Numbered from the stretch's first letter, positions 12,386 to 23,488 are shown. The stretch: DNA of 64,000 nucleotides from Rhizophagus irregularis (GCF_026210795.1 NC_089445.1:2790001-2854000); one strand, 5' to 3'. The notes: a model not told the origin generated them from the letters alone. Numbers and translations are program-made.

Positions 12386-13501
12386 ATGTATAAATGTAAT
12401 TTCTGTGAGAAAGGTTTTTCACGAAGAGAGAGTCTTACACAACATTTTAATCAACTCCATCCGTACTTCCAACAGTCACGAACACTAAATTGGGTACAAG
12501 ATCAATGATATGAGTACCAAAAACCACCTCGATCTTCAGACAATCTTGCTGAGGCTGAGGCAGATAATTTATTACCAATAGATGATCAAAATCTGTTACC
12601 ATCGCAAATTTCAAGTTTTGGAAATGATGAAAGGATTGAAATCGATGATGATGATGATGAAAGGATTGAAGACGATGATGATAAAAGGATCGAAGATGTT
12701 GATAGTGATGATGGTGAAAAAATTGAAGACGATGATGATGAAAGGATCGAAGATGTTGATGGTGATGATGGTGAAAGGATCGAAGACGATGATGATGAAA
12801 GGATCGAAGATGTTGATGGTGATGATGGTGAAAGGATCGAAGACGATGATGATGAAAGGATCAAAGATGGTAATGGCAATAATGGTGAAAGGATCGATGA
12901 GGATGAAAGTATCGATGATGATGACGATTTTCACGATGGAAGTTATATTGCTGCACTTGATGATTTAAATGACAATAATAAACAAGAAACCGTTACATGG
13001 TCAAGTCAGACATATAAAAAATTTATAACAGCAATAATACAGTATCGTATTTCAGATGCAGCAAGTGATGCAATGTTATAAATAATAAAAAAGAATTGTA
13101 TTGAACCACTACCTGCTTCTACACGAAAGGGACAATTGTATATGGATACAATGAATATTAAAGGTCTTCATCTAAAAACACAAGATCTCGTTGAATTTGA
13201 AGGAATAACTTATAAATTACATTATCGTCTTATTATTGATGCAATAAAAAGTCTCACATCTAATCAAGAATTATGTAAAGAATTTTTTCTTGATTATAAG
13301 GAAGAGTGGGAATCTTGTGATGTATGTATAAAATTTTAACAATAACTATTTTTATAATAAATAACTAATAATTGATATTTTATTTAATAAGGACAGAACT
13401 TTGATGCGAGTATATTCAGAACAAAATACTGCAGAATGGTGGCATGAAAGAGAGTCACCTTTTAGTAAAATTCTTGCAGTAATGTTATACATTGATGGTA
13501 C
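12386..13501 (+). pseudogene. Plavaka/KDZ-like transposase, copy 2, 5' half
   Basis: The start is a C2H2 zinc finger: MYKCNFCEKGFSRRESLTQHFN.LH. An acidic region follows (12630-12915), built from about five repeats of a 57 bp unit coding ERIEDDDD and ERIEDVDGDDG. The conserved transposase core comes next (TRKGQLYMDTMNIKGLHLKTQDLVEF, then RVYSEQNTAEWW after an intron at about 13325-13391). Lesions include a TGA near 12508 and a TAA near 13079. The frame stops at the Ty3 insertion inside the YIDGT-TLD motif, where the other copies read YSDATT.D. The gene resumes at 30643. Confidence 0.72.
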
Positions 13502-14776
13502 TGCAACGACAGCTTCTGCTACTCTATCGCCACAAGAATTTCGTCTCTCTCATAAAGTCATAAAATTTGTAATTTAATAAAAAGTTTATTCTTTATTATG
13601 TAAGAATATGTTATTATAACACAGTTATTTATTAAATATAAAATAATATAATCATAAAATTTCGTCAGAACATTATAAAATAATTATGATAATTAAAATG
13701 ATAGTTTTTATTAAAAAAATTAAAAGAGATTAAAAGAATCTGAAAGGAACTAAAAGAAACGGAAAAAGGAACTAAAAAAAAACAGAAAGGAACTTCCTAA
13801 GAAAAGGAACTGCTAATAGTGCTCCGAAAAAAATCTGATCTGATCAGATTTGATCTGAATCTGATCTGTCAGATTCAGATCAGATCAGATAAATTTAATC
13901 TGCAGTTCAGATTCAGATCAAAAAAAATTTGATCTGAACAAATCAGATTAGCTTCAGATCAAATCAGATCATATCAGATCAGATTCAGATTAGGCTTATT
14001 TAAAATCTGAATCTGATCAGATTGTATCTGTCAGATTTGATTCAGATCTCAGATTTGATTTTACTAATAATTTCAGCCGAATTCATAATGCCGGCTGGAA
14101 TTAATTCATAATTTTAAACTCCAGCCAAAACGGATATATCGATCATTTCCTTTTTTTGGCGATAGCCGTTCTACAAAAATCGATTTTTATAGGAACCACT
14201 TTGGCATTTTATGTAACCTTAATTCCTTTTTAGGAAAATCCATAATTCCTGCCAGAGTTAAGTGCATAATTCTGGCCGAATTACATATTTACAAATTATA
14301 GCTTTAGAATTTATAACATATTTATTCAGATTCAAATCAGATTCAAATCAGATCAGATTTAATCAGTTTTGAATCAGATCAGATCAGATTTGAATCTGAT
14401 TAAATCTGATCTGATTCAGATTAAATTTTAAACCGATCTGATTCAGATCAGATCAGATCGATCAGATTTAATTAATTTCAGATCAGATTGAATCTTAGTA
14501 AAATCTGATCTGATCTGATCTGTTAGGAGCACTAACTGCTAATACTAAGTTAAAAAGTTGGAGTTTATATAATAATTTACATGTTGATTCTTTGATCAAC
14601 GTAAATAATAATAAATTAATTGTAACTTATTACATCATTATTACTATTAGGATGATCTTCATTTCTGATCCAAATTACTTTGGACTATTAATATTACACA
14701 AAATATAGACGATCCCTATAATTCCAAAATACTCTATTATTTAAATTAAAGTTAATTCTGGAATTATGGCACTACA
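13502..14776 (-). repeat. 3' LTR of the Ty3 element (contains hAT MITE B)
   Basis: It begins TGCAACGACAG and ends GGCACTACA on the plus strand. Without the MITE it is about 550 bp and matches 28589-30638 closely, apart from scattered changes including two C/T differences in the first ten bases. The internal side has a purine-rich tract on the minus strand, which identifies this as the 3' LTR. Confidence 0.88.
13817..14534. mobile_element. hAT-type MITE B (TAGTGCTC tip, AGATC arrays)
   Basis: The ends are TAGTGCTCC and its complement, with the 8 bp duplication ACTGCTAA (13809-13816, 14535-14542). The subterminal zones are dense arrays of GATCAGATT/AATCTGATC. The middle has GGCCGAATT-type motifs. 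It is non-coding. Confidence 0.9.
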
Positions 14777-14789
14777 AACTTTCCTCCCC

Positions 14790-15170
14790 CTTAAAATTTG
14801 TGTCCTCATAAATTTCCAAATTAAAATCTGTATCATAAGATCAAAATAAAACGCGTCCTATTGATTAATTATTCCTTCTACTAATTTTAGTAAATCACGA
14901 CATTTATTTCATACTAACTCTAATCCATTATTCTACCCCTTAATTTTCCGCATATTACTAAAAATAAATCTCTAATTTTAACAAATCGCGATATTAATGT
15001 TTCACCAAATTAATTTGTTTTTAACTCCTTAAATTAATTAACGTGTAGTTCTTTGTTCTAAAAATAAATTTCTTTTTCTATAAATTTCCACGTGGGGTTT
15101 TCATCAAATCTTTTCATGATAAGTTTGTTTTGTTTAATTTTAACGCGTTCTTCAAGTCGCGTCTTTTTCT
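14790..15170. other. Non-coding stretch between polypurine tract and antisense gene
   Basis: AT-rich sequence with no convincing ORF. On the plus strand it would be the upstream region of the coiled-coil gene at 15271. A TATA-like CTATATAAG lies at 15171-15179. Confidence 0.4.
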
Positions 15171-15270
15171 CTATATAAGACCCCGCTTTTTCCTTTTTTT
15201 TTCTTTTCTCATTCATTTATCGTTATAAAATATTTTCCTTTACCCTTTAAAATATATATACTCTTTCGTC

Positions 15271-17070
15271 ATGACTTCTCGCCGCTCAGTTTCTTCAAAT
15301 AAGAAATCTCAATTTTGTTATAAAGCTCTCAAGGCTTCTCGTAAAACTGAAATAGCTCGACTTAAGGGTGGTGTAAACAGTCAAATATCAAGCACGAAAA
15401 GATAATAAAATTCAATCACCAAATGTAATTGCCAAATATTAAGAACGAACAAATTAATTATGAATTGGCGTAGATGGATAAATAATTAGCCGAAAAGGAT
15501 AAACATTTAAGAAGAGCAATGATCTACATGATGTAATATTTATCGGATGATTAACAAAGAACCAATAGAATAATTAGAGTCGATCAATTGCGGCTTAGCA
15601 ATCTTTAACAATAAGAATAATTAGAAAGAATAATTATAAGCCACAAAAGGTAGATCATATAAAATGGAGGGATAGCGGACTAAAGAAACACGCATAACGA
15701 AAATTTCTAAAAAATTCATTCTTAAATTTTATTGTTTTGAAGATAAACTTCTGATTACAAAATTTACAATATATCTTAAATTTTACTTCCATAAATAATA
15801 ATATAAAAAGATAGTATAAAGATGGAACATAAAAGATAGCATATTAAAAGATAGCGTATTTAAAATATAGATAGCATATTAGAAAGATAGTTCAAAGATA
15901 ATATGTAAAAAGAACATAAAAGATAGTATATAGATAGAATAGAAAGTAGCATAAGATTTGTATAAATAGAGAGCGGAATTCAAAGTAATTCAATAGTTCT
16001 CATCTACAGAACTCAATAAAAATATAAGTTTCATTTAATTATTTGTTAGTGAAGTTTAATATTAATTAAAGGTAATAGGTTCGCCCTAAACTTTAATTAA
16101 TGTTCGCTTAATTAATTTTAATTGAATAAAATGAAAATTTTAAGATGAATTAAATATACACTTTTGGAAAGTAATAATTCGTAGCGAGAGCTATCAAAGT
16201 TTGAAATTAAAGGTAAAAGTGGATATAATTTGGGGAAAATTTAGAGAAGTTAAATTTATTTTATATCGTTCGACGTTTTATATTACTAACGCTATTTATG
16301 TCGTGAACCAAGAATGTTGTTGTATGTTGTTCGTTGATTATGTTGTTTGATAATTATGCTGTTCGTTTATTTGTTCGTTCGTTCGATTATCTGTTCGTTC
16401 GACCATGAGAATGCCCGTTCGATGTGGCAACTCTGTAAATTGATGACAGAGGGAATTGGGGGATCTCAGTGGGTATCATACGCAAGGTCCTTAGGATGTC
16501 TCTTGAATGGGATTTAACTGTAGACGGGGTTTTTAAACTTAAGTTCCGGTTCTTGAATGGTTGATCTTTTGACCTGTAGACGGGGTTTCTATACTTCTAG
16601 GGCTAGTCTTGAATGCACTCTCCTGTAGAACTCCTTTGTACTATTGACTTTATTCACTTAGTTTTTAACTAATTGATGGTATAAATTTCTTCTTCTCTTT
16701 TTCCTTTCCTTCTAACAGAACAAACAGAATCTCTCCAACGAAAATTGGATAAAATGAAAGAGCGAAACGAATCTCTCTTCGAAAAGAATGTTCAATATTT
16801 GACTTCTGGTTGGAAGTTACAAGATCAAGTTGAGGAGATGGAGGAGAAGGTTAATGCTCTTGAACAAGAGCAAGATGATTTCAAGAATACCATTTCAGAA
16901 CTTTGTTCTTCTAATCAAAATCTTGGTCGGCTGCTCCTCAGTCTCAAAGGTATATTATCTATTTTAATATTTAAGATTAAATTCCTAAAAATTATTATTT
17001 AGTAACTAAAATTTTTTTTTTTTTTTAGAAGAAAACCTCGCTTTAAAGAAGCTATTATAATTCTCTTCTT
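15271..17070 (+). CDS. Small coiled-coil protein, spliced, antisense within the Ty3 element
   Basis: Three exons give an uninterrupted 120-residue protein: 15271-15370, 16719-16949 and 17039-17070. Intron borders are GT..AG with a TCTAACAG acceptor, and phases agree at both junctions. The N-terminus is basic and serine-rich (MTSRRSVSSNKK). The rest is a heptad-rich helix (LQRKLDKMKERNESLFEKNVQ, VEEMEEKVNALEQEQDDF, LLLSLKEENLALKKLL), so a dimerising coiled coil is likely. A TATA-like motif lies about 95 bp upstream. It runs opposite to gag-pol, between integrase and the 3' LTR. No lesion is visible, unlike its neighbours. The first intron (1.35 kb) holds an LTR-like or other insertion. The function is unknown; it could be an antisense accessory gene or a captured host gene. 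Confidence 0.6.
15371..16718. other. Large intron holding an LTR-like sequence
   Basis: It starts near TGTAAACAGTCAAATATC and contains a TATA-like TATAAATAGAGAGC (about 15960) and an AATAAA signal about 45 bp further on. GTAGACGGGG is repeated at about 16515 and 16578. It looks like a solo LTR or other retroelement piece, but I cannot find a target duplication, so its limits are unknown. There is no ORF of note. Confidence 0.35.
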
Positions 17071-17175
17071 TTTCTTCTTGGGGTTTTTTTTTTTTTTAAA
17101 AAATTTCAATAAAATTTTATATTTTACTTTAATAATTGTGCTTTTACTTTTTATTTTGTAAATTAATTAAGATAT

Positions 17176-18333
17176 TTATCTAAGTTCTCTTGTGAAATAT
17201 CTCTTCAATAATTCTCCATTTGTAGGGTTTCTCAATATTTTTCCATTTAACTCTTTTAATTTATAAGATCCATTTAATAGTATTTCATGTATTAAGTATG
17301 ATCCTGACCATTTATCGTCTAATTTATTTGATTTAGAATTTTGTTGTGCTGCGTTATATCTTAATACTTCGTCTCCTATTTTAAATTCTTTTTTCCTTTT
17401 ACTTCTGCTATCGTGATATTCTTTCTGTTTCACCTGAGATCTTAAAATTTCTTCTTTTGCTATATTTCTTTGAAAAGGTAGTTCTTCTATAATCTCATTT
17501 AGTCTCTCTGTGATTTGGGTTTCTTCTTTAATGAAATTAGCTTCTCGTCCATATACTAAATAAAATGGTTTGGTTTTTGTTGAAGAGTGGGTTTTATTTC
17601 TATATGCAAATAATACTGATGGTATTTTATCATCCCATTGTTTATCTTCTTGTAGCTTAACTAATGATTCGCATAGTGTCTTATTGAATCTTTCTACTAA
17701 TCCATTAGTTTGGGGATGATAACTCATTGATAAATTATGTTTTATTTCAAACTTTTTAGTTAATAATTCTACCATCTTATTGTCGAAATATTTGCCTCTA
17801 TCACTAATTATTTTTCGTGGACAACCATGTCTACATATAATATCTTTGTAAAGAAATTTAACTACTTCCTCAGCTGTATCTCTTTTAGTCGCTCTTGCTT
17901 CTGGCCATTTGGTAAAATAATCCATTGCTACAATTATATATCGATTTCTCTTTTTAGTAGCAGGTAATGGTCCTACAAAATCAATTCCTATCTGATAAAA
18001 TGGGGTTTTAATGCTGATTGGGCTTAATTCATTCTTCCCTTGGGGTTTATTTCTTCTTTGACATCTATCGCATGATCTAACATAATTTTCTATATCTTTC
18101 ATCATTTTATTCCACCAATATCTTTCTCGTATTTTATCTTGTATTGCTTTTATTCCAAAATGTGCTGATAATTCATAATCGTGCATCATATATAATAGTC
18201 CTTCAATTTTATATTTTTGTATTACTTTAAGTAATTTACCTCCCTTTATTCTATAGAGTTGGGCTTCTTTTAATTCGAATTTGGGGTTTTCATAAATATT
18301 TTTAACAATTTTATTATATTCGTTAGTTTCCAT
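17176..18333 (-). CDS. Ty3-type integrase
   Basis: 385 residues from an ATG at 18333. The N-terminal HHCC zinc-binding part is present (HDYELSAHFG ... CDRCQRR, about residues 49-93). The catalytic core has the three acidic residues in the expected settings: IDFVGPLP, SDRGKYFDN and NGLVERFNKTL. A C-terminal domain follows (KIGDEVLRY ... KWSGSYLIHEIL). It would insert the cDNA copy into chromosomal DNA. The ATG lies inside the last codons of the upstream kinase-like ORF (11 nt overlap), so it appears to be a separate cistron instead of the end of a pol polyprotein. No internal stop. Confidence 0.93.
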   Translation of the reverse strand: METNEYNKIVKNIYENPKFELKEAQLYRIKGGKLLKVIQKYKIEGLLYMMHDYELSAHFGIKAIQDKIRERYWWNKMMKDIENYVRSCDRCQRRNKPQGKNELSPISIKTPFYQIGIDFVGPLPATKKRNRYIIVAMDYFTKWPEARATKRDTAEEVVKFLYKDIICRHGCPRKIISDRGKYFDNKMVELLTKKFEIKHNLSMSYHPQTNGLVERFNKTLCESLVKLQEDKQWDDKIPSVLFAYRNKTHSSTKTKPFYLVYGREANFIKEETQITERLNEIIEELPFQRNIAKEEILRSQVKQKEYHDSRSKRKKEFKIGDEVLRYNAAQQNSKSNKLDDKWSGSYLIHEILLNGSYKLKELNGKILRNPTNGELLKRYFTRELR

Positions 18334-19141
18334 TTTTTATTATTTTTAAAATTTCATTATAGACAATTTTCCAACTTTTGTTATCGTTCTGGATTTTTAC
18401 TGCTTTATATTTCTTTTTGTTGTCATATATTGTTTGATTTTGTTTGAACATCTTAACCATTTCCATATATTCGTTTTCTTTGAGTGTATTACACAGGTCG
18501 AAAAGTGAAAAATCAGGCACCAATCGGTCACCAATCAGGTAGCTGATTGGTGACTGATTGGTGACTAATTGGTGCCTGATTGATGCCTGATTTTTCACTT
18601 TTCAACCTGTGTTATATGACGCTTTATGTCCTCCATTACTCTTTTTAGTTTCTCTTTCTATGTAATTTTTCCAACATACGTCATTTTCTAAAAATATAAC
18701 TGTTGCATTATCAATTATATCTTTGTATTTGAAAATTTCTTGTTCCATTTTAAAATTTCCAAAAGGTCTTATTGTTCCTCTATCAAAACTACTTGTCTTT
18801 TGATAAAAATATTTGCAGTATGGGGATTTATTCACTATAATTATATCTTCGTCAGTATATGTTACTAATCTCTTATTAATTTGTTCAACTACTTCTTTTC
18901 GAAACATCCATTCATATTTAATGGTTGGGGTCTCAAATAATTTATTATCACCTCTCCTTCTTTTGAAAGTGTTAAAAATGATTTTAAGATTTTGGGCTTC
19001 AATTTTCCTAATTATATTTTCTACTATAGTAGTTTTTCCTACGCCATCTACTCCATCGATTATTATTAAAATGGGTTGGGTTTTTCTATTATTTCGTTTT
19101 AACAAAATTTCTTTGGTCCTTCCTCCTAACTTGAGTAACAT
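18323..19141 (-). pseudogene. Thymidylate-kinase-like P-loop protein, interrupted by a MITE
   Basis: A Walker A motif of the dTMP-kinase type, IIIDGVDGVGKTTIVENI, lies near residues 26-43. It is followed by VNKSPYCKYFYQ, in the place where nucleoside/nucleotide kinases have a D/E-R-S/Y motif, and a C-terminal VIFLENDVCW. A 120 bp element (18492-18611) splits the ORF; with that and one TTA removed the frame runs on to the stop at 18323. It lies between RNase H and integrase and overlaps the integrase start. A role in supplying dTTP precursors during reverse transcription is possible by analogy with dUTPase in some retroviruses, but this is inference. The exact N-terminus is unclear: a short upstream ORF (about 19239-19124) overlaps it in another frame. 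Confidence 0.62.
18492..18611. mobile_element. 120 bp PIF/Harbinger-like fold-back MITE
   Basis: The ends CACAGGT(C/T)GAAAAGTGAAA form a long inverted repeat around a centre of alternating GGTGAC and CCAATCAG motifs. The 3 bp duplication TTA (18489-18491, 18612-18614) is characteristic of PIF/Harbinger. Its removal restores the kinase-like ORF. Confidence 0.85.
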
Positions 19142-19295
19142 CGCTTCATTATCTGTAAAATATTTGACTCAAAATTTGGGTTTTTAGTATATGAAATAAA
19201 ATGCCATTCATCTTTTATTTTTACATATTTTTGTTTCATTTTGAAAATTTGAGTTTGGGTTTTATAAAAATTGGGCTTTATTTATAAAATTTTAA

Positions 19296-19440
19296 TTAAT
19301 ATCTTAAGAGTTCCATGTTTTCCATGAAAGGATCTACATCTATGTCTGAACTAATTGTTATATTAAGATCTATTATTTGATTAAATAGCACGTTTCCAAA
19401 ATTTATTTCTTGCTCTAATTCCTCTATCCTCTCTTTCAAA
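19296..19440 (-). CDS. Very short coiled-coil ORF fragment
   Basis: An open stretch coding LKERIEELEQEINFG...ENMELLRY with a stop at 19296. There is no ATG in frame. It could be the 3' exon or frame-shifted tail of the coiled-coil ORF at 19475-21100. Low support. Confidence 0.25.
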
Positions 19441-19474
19441 TCATTATTTTTGTTGACATTTTGTTAACAAAATA

Positions 19475-21100
19475 TTACCTCTCTTTTTTTAATACATTTA
19501 CCCGTTTATTTCTTCTGTCATATTTATTTTTGAAATATTTCATCCACTCTTGAGCGTTCATCACCATATTTGCATTTTCATTGCACATTCTCGCTGTTTC
19601 GTTAAGTTGATATTGGGTTTCCTCTAATTGATTCCTTAATCCTTCATTCATTTGGTCCTTTATTGCAATTTCATTTTCTAGTTTTGCAATATGGTTTTGA
19701 AGTTCAATTATTCTGTTATCGGTGGGATTTACTTCTTGAATTATATCCATTATAGGAATGGGGTTTTCTAATAATTCTTCTTCTGGCCATATGAATTCTC
19801 CATTCAATTCCCATGGTTGTCTGATCTCTTTAGTCTATTCAATAGTATCATTAAAGGTTCTAATAGGTATAACTTGGGTTAATTCTTTATTTTCTATATG
19901 TTCAGATATCATATCTGTTATCTCTGGTGGTACTATAACATCCAAAGCTTTTTCAATCTTTTCTTTTGGATATTCAGAAAATATCCTTCCCTTGAACTCT
20001 TTATTAAGGTATTTTTGGATTTTTCCTGACATTTTATTGATTTTATCCTGTTGTTCACTCTTATCATCTTCATCTTCTGGATCATATCCAAATTTATATA
20101 TCCAGATTTGTAATTTCTCTTGAATTAATTGGGATTGGGGTTTTCCTGATTTATCCTTGTTAATCATATTCATAATAGTTAACACTCCATTACATTCCTC
20201 TCCACATACTATAGCTATTGATGATCTTGACTCGAAGTCATCGGTTTGTAGTCGGCAAACTATACAAGTCTTTATACAGGAGGTGCTTCCTGTTCATTTT
20301 AATCTTTCTCTTTTCTCGTCACATTTGTCACAAATACCTAAATTATTGATACAATTGATGGGGCTTTCCTTTCTGTTACAATTTGTACATTTGATTTCAG
20401 TGTATTTTTGTTTCCCTTTTCCCTTATTTTGGGGCTTTGGTGGGTCTAACTCCATATCTTGCATTGGGTCTTTAGGTTCTGATATATTAAATTTGGGCTT
20501 TTTGTTACATTTGTCAGTATCTGGTGTAGGTGGTCTTTTGTTATTAACACTATTCTCGTGACATTCATTGCATCTTAATTTTCCTATTTTATAATTACTG
20601 TATGCCTCATAGAATACTACAGGTTTCTGGCAAGTGCAACAATGATTGCCTCCTTTAAATTGGGTTTCTGATCTTCGTCTTTTACATCTCCTTCCATCAC
20701 ATTTGCATAGGTATAACCTATTCCAATAGTATAACTTATCATTGCATACCTCCTTACTATGTCCCCAAGATCCACATCTTTCACATTTAGCTTTATTACA
20801 ATTATGTGATGGGTGATAGGTTACTGTTGAATGTTTAAAGCATTCCATAGGCTCTTTATGCTTTTGCATGTTGCTTATCACAACCTTTAGTTCTCCATAC
20901 TCTCTATCCAGGCTATAATGGTTGTTTTGACATCTTCCTGCACATCTTTTACACCTTTGACCTAAATCAGTCTTGATCCTAAAATTCTGAGGATTGGGCA
21001 TGTTAAGAACTTCCTTTAGTTGTTCAACTGTTGAGTTCATTTTGAATTTGGATCTTAAATTTTGATTTTTAGATTTTGGGTTTTTAGTTTCTTTGAACAA
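19475..21100 (-). pseudogene. Cys-rich zinc-binding plus coiled-coil protein of the Ty3 element
   Basis: One reading frame of about 540 codons with two in-frame stops (TGA at 20294-20296, TAG at 19835-19837). The N-terminal 268 residues carry many CxxC and related pairs (CKRCAGRC, CNKAKCERCGSWGHSKEVC, CKCDGRRCKRR, CCTCQ, CNECH, CTNCNRK, CDKCDEK). One block, KCERCGSWGHSKEVC, resembles a zinc knuckle with CxxC and HxxxxC spacing. A basic linker follows. The last 230 residues are acidic, then a coiled coil (IIELQNHIAKLENEIAIKDQ ...). It sits between RNase H and the kinase-like ORF, where standard Ty3 elements have nothing. I know no named family. A nucleic-acid-binding or chaperone role is a guess. 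Confidence 0.55.
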
Positions 21101-21484
21101 TTATTAGTTTATTATTAAAACTATGATTTGTATAATTTCTTTTTATCGTTCTGAATGTTGTCTTTTTATAATAATTTTCCTTCCCGCAGTTGAATGATCA
21201 TCATTAATTTTACTGGTGCATCTTTTAGATGATCTTGGCGTATCTTTTAAATTATTGTTTACATCTTTAAACAAACAAATTCTCCTCATGATAATTTGTT
21301 TATATTATTAGAATAATATTAAAATTTGGGTTTCGATTGTTTTAATCTAATTTCTGATTTTCCATCTAGAAATTCTAGGAATCTTTTACGCCAAGAAGTG
21401 TTTCATTACTAATTTTATTTCCTTAATTATTCAACAAGATTTGGGCTTTTAATTTGTACATTACACTGAATTAATTAATCTTAA

Positions 21485-22916
21485 TTATTGTTTATATTTT
21501 AACCTTGAAAGTGCGTCAGCATTACCAGAAATCATATTGTTGTAATTTCATTATCCATCTTGCGCGCCTTCCTTTTGGAATCTTTTCATTTACTAAACTT
21601 TTAAGGGCTGCATGATCTGTGATTATCTTAAATCTTTTATTTATCAGAAATTTATGGAAATATTCAACTCCATATACGATTGCCAAGCATTCTAAATCTG
21701 TTATTGAATAATTTCTTTCAGTTTTATTGGTGCTTCTGCTGGCATATACTATCACAACTTCCTTATCTTTATCATTTTTCTGAGCCAATATAGCGCCTAA
21801 TCCATCTGCTGATGCATCTGTTATCAAAATAAATTCTTTTTCAAAATTTGGATGTGACAAAATTGGGCTTTCAGTTAGACATTGTTTTAACCATTCAAAG
21901 GTATCTTGTTGTTCATTTGTCCATTCATATGGGACATCTTTCTCTAATAATTTATATAATGGTTTAGTTCTCTTGGAGAAATCTTTAATAAATCTCCTAT
22001 AATATGAACATAATCCTAAGAATGATCGTAATTCTGTTAAAGTTTGGGGTTCTTTTATTTTACTAATTGTTTCTACTTTCTTAGAATTGGGTTTTATTCC
22101 TTCTTTACCAATTTCATGACCTAAAAATTCAATTTGTTGTTCACAGAATCTACTCTTCTTTAACTTTACAACTAAATTATGTTCTCTTAATTTTTGTAAT
22201 ACTTTAGTCACATGTATGATATGATCTTCAAAATTTTTAGAGTGTATCATTATGTCATCAATGTAAACTTCAACAAAATCTCCAATAAAATCGTATAAAA
22301 CATTATTCATTAACCTTTGAAAGGTAGCTGGGGCATTTTTAAGTCCAAATGGCATAACATTAAATTCAAATAATCCTAATGAACATACAAAAGCTGTTTT
22401 TTCTTTATCATCTTCGTTCATTTCTACTTGATGAAATCCTGCTGCTAAATCCATACTTGTGAACCATTTTGATGTTTCATATCGTTCTAGTAATTCATCA
22501 ATTCTCGGTAAAAGATATGTGTCTGTTTTAGTAACTTTGTTAAGTGCTCTGTAATCAATACAAAATCTATAGGTACCACTTTTCTTATTTGCTAATGTTA
22601 CTGGGGATGCCCAAGGACTATATGATGGTCTAATCCTTCCTACTCTCAATATTTTCTCTATTTCTTTCTTTATGAATTTCTTTTTCTCCAAAGTTTTTCT
22701 ATAACCTTTTTGTAAAATTGGGGTTTGACCTTCATTTATTATTATACGATGTTTAACATTTGGTACTAAATTGGGTTTTTCCTTATCATATTCCATGATA
22801 TCCATATATTCTATTACTAGTTCTTTTGTTATTCTCTCTTGGTTTTTATTTAAATTTCGTAATTTTAACTTTTCTAGCATCTTTTCTGTCTCTCCCTTTT
22901 CTGGGCCAAGACTCAT
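21485..22916 (-). CDS. Reverse transcriptase-RNase H (Ty3 type)
   Basis: 464 residues from an ATG at 22916. RT motifs are in order: RPSYSPWASPVTL, FCIDYRALNKVT, FTSMDLAAGFHQV, MPFGLKNAPATFQRLMN and the catalytic YIDDIMIHS. RNase H follows, with the acidic residues in LITDASADGLGAIL, TDLECLAIVYG and ITDHAAL. The ORF closes at 21522, but the conserved tail GNADALSRL continues in another frame to 21485, so a small deletion or frameshift has cut the RNase H end. The start codon overlaps the protease stop as TAATG. Confidence 0.93.
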
Positions 22917-23488
22917 TATTTTACTTCTTCTTCATCTTTGCTGATGTACTCTTCTTCTAAATCTTCAACTCTAAAAGTTTCAATTTCTTCATTATCTTCG
23001 TATGTGGGGTCTTCTTCATCATCAGTGTATTCATCTTGAATTGGGGTTTCAAATTTAACTCTATTACTTTTGATATATTCAATCGGTATGTATATTTCAT
23101 GTCCTCGATCATTTAATGTTAAGGTATGGGTTTCAAAGTCTATATTAGCTTTCCAATCACTCATAAAATCATTGCCAATTATTAACATTCTGTCTTGTGA
23201 ATTAATTACTTCAACTTCAATTTCTGTTATTATTTCATCAATTTCAATTTCTATGGTTGATTTTCCTAATGATGCTATTTTAGATCCATTTGCCATTATA
23301 CATCTTACATTACTTGATCTTTCAATTTCGTTTCCTGTTTCTATTAATAATCCTTTTGATATGGCACATGTAGCTGCTCCAGTATTTACTATGGCCTTAA
23401 TTTCGATTCCATTTATAAAAATTGGGGGTTTCATAGTTATTGTTACTTCTTTATTTTTATCATAATATTTTAATTCTTTTTCGTCCAA
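22916..23488 (-). CDS. Retropepsin-like protease with the catalytic Asp changed to Asn
   Basis: 190 residues. The retropepsin core PPIFINGIEIKAIVNTGAAT is present, but the active-site D(T/S)G reads N-T-G (codon AAT at 23384-23386), which should inactivate it. The second half of the fold is seen (LIIGNDFMSDWKANIDF). A long acidic tail (DEYTDDEEDPTYEDNEEIE) precedes the stop. The stop overlaps the RT start as TAATG, suggesting termination-reinitiation or a formerly fused pol. GAT-to-AAT is a C-to-T change on the plus strand, in line with other lesions in this element. Confidence 0.85.
   Translation of the reverse strand: MDEKELKYYDKNKEVTITMKPPIFINGIEIKAIVNTGAATCAISKGLLIETGNEIERSSNVRCIMANGSKIASLGKSTIEIEIDEIITEIEVEVINSQDRMLIIGNDFMSDWKANIDFETHTLTLNDRGHEIYIPIEYIKSNRVKFETPIQDEYTDDEEDPTYEDNEEIETFRVEDLEEEYISKDEEEVK

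Noticed and set aside
12582-12968. Overlapping ORFs in several frames over the acidic repeat (Met/Lys-rich, Ser-rich, Ile-rich)
   Set aside because: They are shadows of the 57 bp coding repeat of the transposase frame.
15371-16718. Solo LTR with defined ends
   Set aside because: TATA-like and AATAAA signals are present but I found no target duplication, so only an LTR-like intron is reported.
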